DNA of 64,000 nt from Pyxicephalus adspersus. Lineage: Eukaryota > Chordata > Amphibia > Anura > Pyxicephalidae. Position 1 is the first letter of the stretch, and every line of letters starts with the position of its first letter. Made by a program: the position numbers and the translations under genes. Where the stretch lies: contig NC_092859.1 in NCBI RefSeq assembly GCF_032062135.1, positions 38,747,479 through 38,811,478 of the forward strand, in the 5' to 3' direction. Positions 10,559 to 22,900 of the stretch are shown here, one piece after another. The notes below the pieces were generated by a model. The model ran no database searches. It was not told where the DNA came from and worked only from the letters and a program-made list of their open reading frames with translations.

Positions 10559-10992
10559 TGTGATATTGTGGAAAATATTTTGTGTGATATGGTGGAAAAT
10601 ATTAAGTCCAGACCTCCCCTTTAAAATTAACAAAGGGTCTTCCTGTGTAGAGTCTTAGTGCAAATTGAATTCTCCCCTTTAAAATGACAAAGGGTCTTAA
10701 GTTTTAATAGCTTGCTGTTAATTAATTGTCGGTAGACAGTGTGTCTCCAGTTTTGTAAAAGAGTCTTGTGTCCCAGGTGTCAAAAACCTCAGATAAGGCC
10801 AGACAAAGCATCTGTGATATGTATTCTGAAATGCATTTATTCCTAATCTTTATATTTCCAATATACCATTCTGTATAAAGTAATAGATGGCAGATTTGTA
10901 GCTGGATCATTATGGTGAGCATTTTGAGACCAAGAACTGGTTTCCTAGGCTGCAGGGAAGCCTGGAAACCATATTTAGCCTGCTCTGGGGAA
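10559..10992 (+). repeat. 5' LTR remnant of a Gmr1-like element
   Basis: Starts TGTGATATTGTGGAAAATAT and contains GTCCCAGGTGTCAAAAACCT, GTAGCTGGATCATTATGG and GGAAGCCTGGAAACCATA. All have counterparts in the second LTR (12684-12807 plus 19542-20640) and in the reverse copy at 38160-39306. It is truncated near 10992 and joined directly to integrase sequence, so the 3' part of the LTR, the leader and gag are deleted. Confidence 0.75.
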
Positions 10993-11027
10993 CTATAATG
11001 TGGTGTATGTTCTGTTACCAAAACAAA

Positions 11028-12676
11028 CTACAGGCTGCCTGGGACGGACCGTACCCAATCACCCAGCGGCTGAATGAGGTAACCTACATAGTAAACCTTG
11101 GTGGTAGGAGGTGGTAGGAGGCTTTTCATGTGAATATGCCTAAATTACACCATTTGAGAACCGCTTATGTCATGCCTGTATGCAGTCAGCCTGAACAGGG
11201 AGAGGCCGATCCATTGCTAGATTTGTTAGCTGATACCCGGGAGGTGAGTAATGAGCCAAGCCCCAACTCACAACTCTCCCTCCTCCAGAAGGATCAGCTG
11301 CTGGAAGTGTTCACCCCGCACATTCACTGCAAAAGCAGGGAGAACGTACCTTGCTTTCCACAAGGTGGACACAGGCACAGACCCTCCTATGAGATAGACG
11401 GCCTACTGTGTCTCCCAAGAGGTACTCTCTGACATGTGAAAGGAAATTGAGGAGATGTTGCAATTAGGGGTCATTCAAAAGTCCCACAGTGCTTGGGCAT
11501 CCCCGGTAGTTTTGGTCCCCAAAAAGGTTTGAACCACCAGGTTCTGTGTGGACTACGGAAAACTAAATGCCATCACCTCATCTGATGCCTACCCAATGCC
11601 TAGAATTGATGAGTTGTTTGGATAAGCTGGCAGGTGCCCACTATCTGACAATATTGGATCTGAGCCAGGGGGTACTGGCAAATTCCCCTATCACCGGAAG
11701 CCCGGGAAAAATCTGCTTTCATCACCCCCTCTGGGTTATTTGAGTTTTTGGTTATGCCTTTTGGGATGAAAAATGCACTGTAAATGACCTATTTGATAGG
11801 GCTGGGTGAATTCGCAGTTGCCTATCTGGATAATATAGCAGTGTTCAGTAACACCTAAGAAGAACACCTTGATCATCTGTCAAAGGTGCTGGACAAGATC
11901 GCATCTGCCAATCTGACAGTGAAACCCAGCAAATGTCGATTGCCATGACTGAAGTCCAATACCTGGGACATCAGGTAGGAGGTGGCACCCTGAGACCAGA
12001 GACAGGAAAAGTTGAGGCCATAATGACCTGACCTACCCCAAAACTAAGAAACAGGTTATGTAATTTTTGGGAACTGCCGGTTACTACTGAAAGTTTGTAC
12101 CCTTTATAGCACCCTGACCAAGACCCTGACTGATTTAACCCAGAAGAAAAAGCCCAGAACTGTGGAATGAACACTGAAGTGTGAGGAAGCTTTTCAAAGT
12201 TTGAAGAAAGCACTTCCAATGCTCCTATTCTTCTAGCCCCTGATTTTACCTGCCGGCCTTTAGTACAAACCAATGCATCCTCTTATGGCTTAAGTGCAGT
12301 TCTAAGCCAGGTGGATCAAGCAGGAGATGAGCATCCAATTTTGTACCTTAGTAGGAAATTGCTTCCTAGAGAGGTGGCATATGCCACAATTGAAAAAGAA
12401 TGCCTTGCAATTGTGCGGGCCCTACAGAAGCTGCAGCCATACTTGTATGACCGAAGCTTCACAGTCATTACTGATCAGTTGGCTGAACCCTACTGCCGGA
12501 GACAATGCGAAGTTGCTCCATTGGAGCCTGATTCTTTAGCAGTATGACTTCACGATCCAACACAAAAAAGGCAGCACGCATGCTAACGCGGATGGTCTAA
12601 CTCGCCAGGCCGAGCCAGTGAAGGACAGTTGCGCTGGGAAGGATCGAGTAATCCCTCCCATGCTCTCTCCTATTGG
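11028..12676 (+). pseudogene. Gmr1-like Ty3/gypsy pol remnant (INT C-term, RT, RNase H)
   Basis: Order along the strand: integrase C-terminal GPY-type module (WDGPYPITQRLNEVTYIVNL, FHVNMPKLHHL) at about 11030-11160; a linker; reverse transcriptase from about 11450 (LGVIQKSHSAWASPVVLVPK, FCVDYGKLNAI, SSDAYPMPRIDEL, FLVMPFGMKNA, AYLDNIAVFSN); and RNase H at 12240-12540 (HPILYLSRKLLPREVAYATI, EKECLAIVRALQKLQPYLY). Several stops and frameshifts interrupt it, and the catalytic YLDD reads YLDN. Integrase upstream of RT is the known signature of the Gmr1-like clade, unlike ordinary gypsy elements. Gag and the integrase core are missing. Confidence 0.82.
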
Positions 12677-12683
12677 GGGAAGG
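12672..12683 (+). other. Polypurine tract of the LTR element
   Basis: A purine-rich stretch, TTGGGGGAAGG, lies directly before the second LTR start TGTGATATTG at 12684. This is where plus-strand priming occurs in LTR retrotransposons and supports the LTR boundary. Confidence 0.65.
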
Positions 12684-13216
12684 TGTGATATTGTGGAAAA
12701 TATTTAGTGTGATATGGTGGAAAATATTAAGTCCAGATATCCCCTTTAAAGTTAACAAAGGGTCTTCCTGTGTAAGGTCTTTGTGCTAATTGAATTTATT
12801 CTCCCCTTTATTTTTTTTTATTTTTTTTTATTAGCAACCAATAAAAACAGGCAATTACATAACTCAAACCGGTATATACAAATCAAAACATCAAACAAAA
12901 ACTTGAAAGGGCATACAGTTTTATAGAAATAATCATATCTAATAGTTTAGAGATAACAGATAGCATGCCACGTTATGACAAAAGGAAGAAAAAAAAATTA
13001 TACGCACACAATAACATTCCCGGTATAGCAGTAAGCAATCTTCTATTAGGTTTCATTGGTTACTGATTTTATATTAAGAAGTATAGAAAAAGAGAGGGGA
13101 GAATGAAAGAAAGAAAGAAAGAAGGAGGAGAGGAAAAAAAGGGGCTGGCAAGGGACATAAAAAAGAGGGCGGGAGGGAGGGGGTGGGGCTTGATAAGCAG
13201 TGGAGGCACCGTAATC

Positions 13217-16200
13217 TCATGGTAGTGAGCGGAGCAGCCGCAAATAATCTGCAGTGGTCTTGAATTCGTCCCAATAATACCAGGTACGTATTGGTCTGCA
13301 TGTAGAACGGTTTCCTGCACTCACAAGCTCCTCCATATGTTGAATATCGTTTACCCTGGTCAACCATTGCTGCACAGTGGGCGGAGCAGTTTGTCTCCAC
13401 AGCGGGGGGATGCAAGCCTTGGCTGCATTTAACAAATGGCCCAGCAGCGACCTTTTATAGCATTTCCTCGACATTGCAGATACATGAAACAGAACAAGCT
13501 CCGGTTGAATGAAGCTACACTAGGGCAGGTCCAAAATATGTGTAACAGCTTAACCTATGTGTTGTCCACAGTGCCAACACTCTGAGCTAGTGTGTGGAAA
13601 GAGTTTCGCCAGCCGATCGGGGGTTCTATACCACCTGGTAAGCACTTTGTAATTAGTCTCCTGATAACGATTGCTAATAGAGGCTTTGTCCCCGTAATAT
13701 AACATACACTCTATTTGATGTTTGGTAAATTTAATACCTATGTCTCTCTCCCATTTAGTGACAAAATATGGTGTTGAAGGGTCCTGGGCCGTTAGTTGTA
13801 TTTTATACGTATGGGAAAACACTCCTCTCAAGGGATCGCTGTTTACACATATACTCTCTAGCATGCCAAGGAGGCGCCCAAAATCCTGTGCCAGTGGCAG
13901 TGCCCCAATAAATGTGGAAACTGTATTGTCCTCCAGTTACCCTGACTTGGAAGGGAGTGGTCTACTTGAAGCTGGTCCGTAGTGGACCAGAGGGAATGGT
14001 GTAGGAAATGGATAGCCCGATAAACACCGCTCTCAATCCAGATCCTATATACCGGGTCTCTCCTGCTAGTCGGAAACTTGGGGTGACCTAGGATGGGGGA
14101 CATAGGGGAGGGGAACACAGTAATTCCTTCCATGCGGAAATACCTCGCCACCACTCTAAGTGTCTCACCTAAAAGAGGGTGTCGACACAGGGCAACCGTG
14201 TCCTCAACTGGGGACCATGCCGCTACACTTAGCATTATAGGGGTTTGCGCGTCCTCCAGGGTCACCCATTCCTTAAAGCTGGGTGTCTGCACCAGTCTAC
14301 CAAACGGGTCAGATGTACCACCCTGTGGTACAGTATTGGGTCCGGGAAAGCCATTTCCCCTTGATCCTTTGGAAGTTGAAGAATTAATTTGTTAAGGTGA
14401 GGTTTTTCAGTGTTCCAAATAAATCTCAGGAATTCAGAGCAAATTTTATGCAGTAAATAAAGAGGAATACGTACACGTAATGTTTGCAGTAAGTAGAGAA
14501 GACGTGGCATGATGTTCATTTTTAAGATATTGCATCGGCCAAACCAAGAAAAGGTCTGTTGTCGCCATCGCTGGAGATCGCTGTGTATGACGTTAAGTAG
14601 TGGTACAAAGTTCAGTTCTACTACTCTTCCAAGGTCAGCAGGGATATTAGTGCCCAGGTATCTGACAAAACATCGAGCCCATTTAAACAGGAAGGAGGGT
14701 ACTAACGCTTTCGGTGTCTCAGGTGGTAAGTTAATGTCCAATACCTCTGATTTTTGGAGACTGATTTTATAGTTGGAGAGCTGAGCATAACGACGCAACT
14801 CTAGTAGTAGGTTGGGAAGGGTCACCTGGGGAACAGTAATATAAAAGAGAAGATCGTCCGCATATGCAGCCACTTTGTGATCAACGGAACCTACCCTAAC
14901 ACTCTTAATATCTGAATTCTTGCGAATATGGCCTAGTAAGGGTTCAAGGAGCAGAATAAAGAGTAAGGGAGATAACAGGCATCCCTGTCTTGTGCCATTT
15001 GCAATAGAGAGCGGATGGGAAAGAAGTCCACGTAAAAAGAAGTCCACGTAAACAGCTTGCTAGGAATGCCTATAAAATTAAGGACTTGGTGCGATCGAAT
15101 GCCTATTCGGCGTCTGCCGAGAAGATCATTGAAGGAATTTTGTGTACAGTCACGTGGTGGATCAAGTTTAGCGTGCAAGTAATGTTATCCCTTGCCTCCC
15201 TAAATGGGAGGAAACCACTCTGGTCTGAATGAATAAGGCAGTAAAGGACAGGTGTTAGCCTTCGCGCCAGAATGCTAGAAAAAAGCTTAGTATCACAATT
15301 CAATAGCGATATCGGGCGATAGTTTGCACACAACATAGCATCTTTGTCTGGTTTCAGGATGACTGTGATATGGCCCCTAGAGGAGTCAGCAGGTAGCGGG
15401 TGTTCCTGAGAAAGTGCGTTGAAGGCCGTCAAAAAGGGGCCAGAGAGTTGAGGAAAAAAATGCTTATAATAGGCAAGGGTAAACCCGTCAGGGCCTGGGG
15501 CCTTACCCGCGGGTGCTTTCGTTACAGCTGCTTGTAACTCCGCTGAAGTAATAGGAGCATCTAAAGCTGTCAGAGCCTCTTCCGGAATCTTAGGGATGCC
15601 GGAGGCAGCTAAGTATTCCTGTATATTTGTCCTAACTGCATCTAAGGAACCTGTCTCAGGATTTCCCCTTAAGTTATAAAGCTTGGAGTAAAATTCCTGA
15701 AAGGCATCAGCTATATCCAGAGAACGATGCAGAAGGGTACCAGCACTGTACCGGATGCAAGGAATAAAGGAACGGGCCCTTTTGACTCTTATGGCACGCG
15801 CCAGAGCTTTCCTACATTTGTTATTATATTCGTAGAAGAACGCCCTGCATTTGTCTAGTTGGGATGTGTAGTCACGCTCACTAGGGTGCTGTAGTCTCCA
15901 AGTGTCAGTCAGCTGATGAACGTGCAAGAGGCTTTTCAGGCGTCGTAAGACAAAACAAGGGAGGTGGGAAGCCCCCCTAGAGACATCGTGGGCCGGGTCC
16001 AATGCTAGGTTAAAATCGCCCCCTATTACCAAACCTCCCTCTGCAAACACATCAGCAACCTCAAGAAACTCCTCCAAAAAAGACACTTGGTTAGTATTAG
16101 GGAGGTACAGATTAACCAGGGTAAACAATCTAGTGTGGATCCTCTCCTTAACTAGGAGGTAACGCCCCTCAGGGTCTATCTTCAAAGTAACTAACGTCCA

Positions 16201-16630
16201 AAGGAGGGATTTATCAATCAATATGCTAACACCTTTGGACTTGATGGGTGATCCAGAAAACATTGAATGGATTTTTAAAAATCACTTTCTATTTGCTAGC
16301 AAATGTTTTGAATCCTGGACCAGATCCATTTCAGGTTTGCTGGATCACCCAGTTCACTTCTGAAAGTGTATTCTCTCCAGCCTTGGAGAGCTTTCATAAA
16401 TCAGGGTCTTAGAGTCAGGGGGATGAGCCATGATTCGCTGTCTGAAATCGACGGTTCCTAAGTGAAGGTATCTTATCGTGAGGGAAATGCGTTTCTTGTA
16501 TAAACGCTATCTGACATTTTGAACTATTGAGGGAATTCAACACCACTGAGCGTTTGGTCGGGGAAATAAGACCTTTCGCATTATTAGATGTGATTTTTAG
16601 TGACATGTAGGTGCTGAAGTATTCTGTCAA
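13217..16630 (-). pseudogene. LINE ORF2 (endonuclease-reverse transcriptase), broken
   Basis: Endonuclease start at 16630-16415 (MSLKITSNNAKGL, CQIAFIQETHFP), interrupted by a MITE, then 16263-15890 (YLPNTNQVSFLEEFLEVADV, GGLVIGGDFNLALDP). The last third of the endonuclease is deleted, with a fusion into the linker QLDKCRAFFYEYNNKCRKAL. RT blocks follow: KAPGPDGFTLAYYKHFFPQL, NYRPISLLNCDTKLFSSIL and SDQSGFLPFREARDNI, then after a frameshift TRQGCLLSPLLFILLL and YADDLLF (intact catalytic box). The C-terminal part runs to about 13217 in several frames. Inactive copy. Confidence 0.85.
16258..16410. mobile_element. Palindromic MITE inside the LINE
   Basis: A ~150-bp insert between two endonuclease pieces contains GTTTTGAATCCTGGACCAGA and TTTCAGGTTTGCTGGATCAC and ends near CATAAATCAGGG. 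A second member of the family is at 37142-37288. The order of inverted words (AGCAAATG / CATTTGCT) shows a foldback. It is younger than the LINE it interrupts. Confidence 0.7.
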
Positions 16631-18358
16631 CTATCGTATGCTTCCACTACTATCAAAAAAAACAAGAGGGGCGAGGGGAGGACACGAGAGGGTAAGGTAA
16701 GGTCCAGGACCACACAAAGGATGGGGAGGGGCAAGAAAAGTGGGGAGGACCAGAGAGGAAAAAGAAGAAAAATAAAAAGGAGAAGGGGGGGAGGGAGGAG
16801 AGGAACAGATACAGGGGAGTAAAATAAGAAAGAAGGGAGGGGAAGAAGAGACGAAATGAATAGAGATAGGGAGGTTGAAAGTGCACGGTCAAGCAGCCAA
16901 AGCCCACCAGGTAGTATAATACTCATCAATACCTAGCTCTAAACCAGGGTGAGGAGCAGGCTAGTGGGGGTAGTGGAACTCGACAGAGGCATGGCTCCAC
17001 CAGCCTCCACCGCAGCTATTTTATGAACTAACATTCCAAAATCCACCTATATTGCAGACTCAGAAAACAATTAAAGAATAAATCAACATTGCTTTCCCAG
17101 GTAAATCAAAAACAAGGAGGAAACCAACTAGGATAGCACATCTATCCCCAAAAACATACATCAAACATATAGTTATGTATAGACCCGTATACAATCATTA
17201 ATTCAGAGTAGTCCATGGCCAGCAGCGCCCCCAACGCCGCCATCAGTAATAAGCAATCAGGCTCAAACAGTATCCATTGCTCCACCCCGGGGGTACCCAG
17301 TAGGTTATGTGAAGTCTGAGGCACCGCCCACCGTGGACCAATCAATCAGCCAACCAATATGAATAATAAACATACCCATATTATGGATAAGAGCACTTTT
17401 GCATGTACCACAGCAAGAGCCCTGAGCTTCACTGGGCAAAGAGGCACAAAGCAGCACAGGTAAAGCAGTTAATCATCATCATATGGCCGTCACCCCATTG
17501 CGAGCACATTAGGGATCACTCTCACCAGTGCCGAGCAGTAAGGAGGCAAGCTGTAATTCAACATGGCCTATATCAGATTCTAGGGTAGTCACAGAGGATT
17601 ACATAGCACTAGCAGGAGGATCCACGGTTATTACTCTAGTATCAACTCCTGACACCTTTTGCTTAACTGCTTCCAAATCTGCACAGGTGGAGCTTGCCAG
17701 CCTGGCCAACATATTACAAAGGCACAGAAAAGTACCACTAAAGCAGCCAATTATTATTATGTGGCCTTCGCCCCATAGCAAGCCATCCATTGTACAGTGG
17801 GTCGCTAGACCCGCCACAGTATCCAGGAAATAAGGCCATGTAAATAGCTAAATAAGAAGGGGCCACAACCGGCAACCCCCCCAAGGCACTGAAGACACTG
17901 CCGCAGCTACCGCAGTATGATATCCCGGTCCTCCAAGGCTATCTAACTATTCCCAGATAACATCGCGGAAGTCAATGGGAGGAATATAAGTCCTATGACA
18001 GGGATTGCATTGCAGAGCACATCCTAAAAGCATCCACCATAAGTACATGCCTTCAGGCTAGTGAGAAAACATATTACTCGCCACATTCCAGCATTACAAT
18101 GTACCACATATAAACAATAAAAAGGGGTAACGAAAATATAAGTGCATTTGCAGAACAGGCATAACATTACCGCAGGAATCAAGTCAACAGTGGGCAGGCA
18201 CAGAGTACTCAGCTAACAAGGCAAATATCCCCCCCAAAAAACATATTAGCAGCAGTAAAATTGCATTAAACATAAGTCATAGATCAGTTCAGCTGCAATG
18301 GTAATATTATATCCGTCAGCAGTTCCCATGGGGACAAACCAACAAACCCAGATAGGTA
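16631..18358 (-). other. LINE region between ORF1 and ORF2
   Basis: Contains a polypurine-rich stretch (about 16650-16860) and a block at 17640-17730 (ACCTTTTGCTTAACTGCTTC) that is similar to 18990-19070 within ORF1. A piece of ORF1 has thus been duplicated into the spacer. Open frames over the polypurine stretch reflect composition only. Confidence 0.5.
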
Positions 18359-19415
18359 TCAGGCACAATAGGGTGAGAATAAAAGTTCATTGGCTGTAGG
18401 GCCCAGTGTGATCCTCTCTCCTTGTGTTGCAGCACGCCCAGATCTCCGGGGAAATTCCCTCCTGCGGTTCCGTTGCAGAGAGGCCGCTTCTTCTGTAGGA
18501 AAGTCCAGCCAATTAGGAATTACAATTGGGTCCACACCTACCATAGAAAATAATGCAGGGAGCTGTGTATGGTGATGTAAAGCAAATGTCTCTCCTCCTT
18601 TCGTCACTATTACATGGAATGGGTGGCCCCATCTGTAAAATGCCCCCGCAGAACGAATCCATTCCAGAAGTGGGCGGAGAACACAGCGCATACAGAAGGT
18701 CTGCACCGAGACATCTGGCAATAATGGTATACTGGCACCGTCAAAGTCCACAGGACCTAGTCGCTACGCTTTTCTCATGATCTCTTCCTTTAAAGGGTAG
18801 TAGTGAACCCGCCATAAAACATCATTGGGTAAATTTGAGCTGCGGTCACGAACACTGTGCACTCTGTGTACCCGTTCAATTTCAATGGCCGTATCTAAGG
18901 GGTGGTCAAGAAGCATGTTAAAAATGGTAGTCACAGTGGCATGTAGGTCAGCATTAGCCGTCGCATTAGGGATCCTACTAGATTACTCTAGTATGAACTG
19001 CTGAAACCTTTTGCTTAACTGCATCCAAATCTGCACGTATGGAGCCTTCCAACCTGGCCAGCATGTTTTCCAAATAATTCTTTGTGGGTAATGTAGCAAA
19101 AAGTTCCTACAGCATAGCATGAGAGATAGGTATCTGCTGTGCTGCATTATTAATGCTGGGCTCTGGGGAGGCAGAGTCCCGAGAGCCTTCTGCAAATAAG
19201 GCTGGACTCCCTGGAGTGGCAGGGGAGGGAGACATGGAGCCTGCAGGAGCTGTTGCAGAGGTTCCCTCGCTGAAGGAAAGAGAAGAGGAGCTGGCCGACG
19301 CCATATTGGGCGCCACGTGCTTTGTGACAGAGGAGCCGTGAAGGTTGAAATAGCGGGCTAAGACGGTCTCCTTACCTGCTTTCCTGGGACCCAGCTTTCT
19401 CCTGCCTCGCGGCAT
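18359..19415 (-). pseudogene. LINE ORF1 (L1 ORF1p-like), broken
   Basis: The likely start is at 19415 (MPRGRRKLGPRKAGKETVLA), followed by a Ser/Ala-rich segment and a stop near 19107. The reading continues in other frames to the C-terminal domain at 18751-18359 (FYRWGHPFHVIVTKGGETFA). This layout matches L1 ORF1 RNA-binding proteins: a basic N-terminus, a coiled-coil middle and a C-terminal domain with the RWGxPF motif. Confidence 0.72.
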
Positions 19416-20640
19416 GTGACTGGTGGGGAAGAAGATCAGCAGCGGAGGCTGCCAGACTGAAAAGTGCAGTGGAAGCGGTGGGAGCTCAGAAGAAAGCTTC
19501 CTCATGCCGCCATCTCGTAGCCACGCCCCCTATTCTCCCCTGTCTTGTGTCCCAGGTGTCAAAAACCTCAGATAAGGCCAGAAAGAGCATTTCTGAAATG
19601 TATTCTGAAACATAATTATTCCTAATCTTTATATTTCCAATATACCATTCTGTATAAAGTAATAGAATAATTTGTAGCTGGATCATTTTGGTGAGCATTT
19701 TAAGAGAAAGAACTGGTTTCCTAGGCTGCAGGGAAGCCTGGAAACCATACTTAGCCTTGTCTGGTGAACTAAAAGTCCCAGACATACCTAGTTTGGTCTT
19801 TATGAGCATCATATTTTCTGGTGATAAAGAATCTGGGGGTTTGCAGTTCATAAAAACCTGTACTTATGAAAATATTAATAATGCCCAGAACCAGGGTATT
19901 TTGGAAGTGTCTATCATCCATGTGGTCATAGCCCCTCAGACACCCCCACCCTGCTATTGTTGGATGGTCCTATTAGTCCCACCTCTGTTGTTGGCATATA
20001 AAAACCCATGTAAGCCCAGCAGAAGGAGCTCTCACTGATACCATCATGTCGCTAAGGACAACGGCACTGACACACACATTGAGCACTGCAGGGAGCCCAT
20101 TGACTCTGACTAATAACTTGGACTTTACACAGCAACCTGGATCAAGGAAAACAAACTCTACCTAGGTATTATTTCACAGTTTTCCCTTTTTATTTTATGC
20201 TGTTGCTATTGTTCTGCTAGTGTTCGGTTATTATTCTTAGATTAGTGTTTACTTTTTTGTATTTGTTTCTGCACTGTTTTTGTATGCTTTTACTTATAAA
20301 ACCCTATAAAAAGTGTAAGCTGAACCCCTGAATGCTCTAAATAGAAATAGTGTAATTTTCAAACCTGAAGCGCTACTATAACATTGTGATTTCTGAGACA
20401 TCCCTGTCTGGAATAGCAGCGGGTGACCCTACAGAAGCAGAAGCACAACTGTGGTTGTTAAGGGTATTGGTGCATGCTTCTGTCCAAGCACGTGGTGGCA
20501 GTCTACCTGTTAAGGTGTGTTTGGCAAGGGTTAACAGAGAGGTAACCTTGCCCCGCCTGCTGGTGCGTGGACTGTTGCGTGGGCCACTCATAAGATTTAG
20601 CTCGGCATTGGCCACGTCTGGCATTTCCAGCACTCCCCCT

Positions 20641-21300
20641 CAGCTGTACTTTTCCTTGCTACTCCAAGGCATGGATTTGAATGGTTGGGTTTTCATAAAA
20701 GAATATTGTTAATATTATTGTTAGCCTGTGCAAAAAGGTTACCATTGAAATTTAACTCAGAAGGCTACAAATATAGAAAGAGGCTAAGTTTTTTTCTTAA
20801 ATAAAATAAAAAAATTCATTTTATGCTTTCTCTATTTTAATCTTGTTCCAGTTTGAATGTGAAGCAAAACATCTTTGTCTTAAAAAAATTTTTTCAATAC
20901 ATTGGAGGTTCAATTAAAAAGGTTGGCCTGCGACTTTGTCCTAATGTTGGCCCTCTGTGTATTTGAGTTTGACACCCCTGGTCTAGAAAGTTTGTGCATA
21001 TTGCTCTACCTACAGGTCCTAGAGATTGGCAGAGTAGTTTCCAGTGAGATCCCTGCCCCTCTTTTACAAGGCACCCCACTATGTCTGGAAAACTAGAACC
21101 ATTACTTAATGGTTACTCTTTTACCTCCAAGTTCCTTTTTGGGCTCCTGTTTTTGTTCCCCCTTTCTGAGTATCCCCTCTCTCACACACATACATACTTA
21201 AATATTACTTTCAATTTTATTCATACCACACACTTTCCTGGTATCTCTATTGGCGGAATAAATCCACACGTTTCTAACTGGCTGCCCACATGCTTCTGAA
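20641..21300. other. Mostly unassigned, with a hAT-like fragment
   Basis: About 20888-20990 contains GGCCTGCGACTTTGTCCTAA and GAGTTTGACACCCCTGGTC, typical of the ends of a common vertebrate hAT MITE family. The rest is AT-rich with no exon seen. Copy 1 exons 1 and 2 were looked for here and not found. Confidence 0.45.
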
Positions 21301-22104
21301 GGAATAAAATCTCTGTACCCTAGACCAAAACCTTGACACTCAAGTGTAGATGCTGGAGTTAATTTTTAGCTGAATCGTAGGAAACACTGTTATCCTGTGC
21401 TCTAAAGGCTTCCTGGGATCCTTTTCTAATACTTTCAAGTATGCATGGCCAATATTCAAACATTTGTTACTAAAGTGTTGCCAAACACATTGCTTACATT
21501 AGCACATCTTACTCCTAGTATGCCAGTATCACTTCTGTGATCTAGTCAGAGAGCGTGCCTGGATTAGGACTACATGTCCCATATACCTTCCCTTTTTCCT
21601 TGACTCTGCTACAGGAAAGGTAATGATATGAGACTACTGTTGTCATGTGCTAGTGCCATACTGTTCACACTCTTTATAATCATGCAGCATAAAAGAAGCG
21701 TTTCTAGGAATCCTGATCCTCCATCCAGTCCTGCTGCCCACCTATGTTAACTTTAGTCATCTCTGGCACATTTGGTGTCTTTAAAAATGCATGGTACTGC
21801 ACCACAGTAATAAAGCACACTTTTTACATTTGCATTATATTTGAGGGAATGTCAAAAAGTTGGAGAACCCACAACTGTTACTTAAATAGCTTGAAAGTGT
21901 CAGTGATCAATAGGATTTATATCGGGATTCAAAGACGGCCATATAAGAGAAGTCCAATGATTTTTTCTGTGTAGGTATACACTCGACAGTGGCTTCCCAT
22001 TCACTCGCATGGTGAGCCTAATGAGCTGTAAATGTACCAACACTTTTGTATATGGAGTGGTGATTGCATTAATCATTAAAAAGACAAGGAAAATTAGTCA
22101 ATTA

Positions 22105-22110
22105 TTTATT
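22105..22110 (-). promoter_or_regulatory. Candidate poly(A) signal, copy 2
   Basis: AATAAA on the minus strand in the block conserved with 5523-5528 and 62284-62289. It lies about 2.8 kb beyond the copy 2 stop, a distance that includes about 1.5 kb of MITE insertion. Confidence 0.4.
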
Positions 22111-22213
22111 TTCAAGATGGAATAAAGTGAACCATTAGGTTACTATTATTACAATTATACCGTGCATTATATTGTACTGTATATATCAAAAGAAATGCTT
22201 ATATATTTATATA

Positions 22214-22252
<39 letters not shown>

Positions 22253-22659
22253 TATATATATAAATATATATTACTAAATGTTAATCAATTCAACGTTTTC
22301 TTTTGTAAGTAAACATAAGTCTGAGTTTGCCACAATTATATGTTTATAAACCATTTCTATACATGGGTAAATATTTTTCTTTTTGCTTTGTTGCAGGTAA
22401 TTTGTGTCTTAAACCAGATGTAAATTGTATTTTCATATCTTAAAAAAAAGTCATTTATTAAGGATATCGTTGACGGATACCTATTACTCATCACTGTTTC
22501 TGGAGTGATTTTCTTAGCTCATCACATGGAATGGCTAACCTTTGCATCATACTGCAATCATCTGGTTGTATCTTCAATCTTTGAAGCTGTGCAGAGTAAG
22601 ACTTTTTTCCTCAATAATTAAAGCTCCATCAACAACAGTTGGGAACCTTTAGCAACCTC

Positions 22660-22900
22660 TAGAGAAATAATGCTCAACCAGTGTTCCGCCTGAGGTTTCT
22701 AGGGGTTCCTTGAGCGATGAGCAATCTGTGCCCCTCAGGTCACTGACTGACTACACTATTGAACTTTGTGGATATAGTTAATATAGCAGGGGTTCCCCAT
22801 GTTCTGAAAGGTATTTCAAACTTTTCTCATCTTCAAAAGGTCAAGAAACACTACTCTGGAGGAGCTCCGTTTGAGAAACACTGCTTTAAAACAGTCCTTA
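22660..22900. mobile_element. Degraded hAT-like repeat shared by the tandem units
   Basis: Words CTAGGGGTTCCTTGAGCGAT, GCAATCTGTGCCCCT and GCAGGGGTTCCCCATGTTCT match 62705-62900 (CCAGGGGTTCCTTGAGCTAT). Part of it is also present near 7960-8050. Position relative to the gene 3' end is the same, so this is one ancestral insertion that was copied with the locus. Confidence 0.55.

Larger units (their letters stand above)
12808..19530 (-). mobile_element. Tx1-like L1 LINE, near full length
   Basis: The 5' end (19530) reads GGGGCGTGGCTACGAGATGG, typical of frog Tx1-like L1 starts. ORF1 and ORF2 follow, and the 3' end has an A/T-rich tail on the minus strand at 12808-12834. Flanks TATTCTCCCCT at 12797-12807 and 19531-19541 form an 11-bp target duplication. 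It inserted into an LTR. A MITE lies in its endonuclease region. Damage by frameshifts and a deletion in ORF2 makes it inactive. Confidence 0.85.
12684..20640 (+). repeat. Second LTR of the Gmr1-like element, split by a LINE
   Basis: 12684-12807 matches the start of the first LTR. The rest resumes at 19542 with GTCTTGTGTCCCAGGTGTC and continues through a TATAAAACCC-type stretch to about 20640. The part up to about 20600 aligns with the reverse copy at 38160-39306, including the region GAATAGCAGCGGGTGACCCT. The LTR is therefore about 1.1-1.2 kb long. The TSD TATTCTCCCCT brackets the LINE. The 3' end is worn and lacks the TGTCACA terminus seen in the other copy. Confidence 0.65.

Noticed and set aside
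16627..16929. Long minus-strand frames rich in Leu, Pro and Ser
   Set aside because: They arise from a polypurine/polypyrimidine stretch in the LINE spacer.
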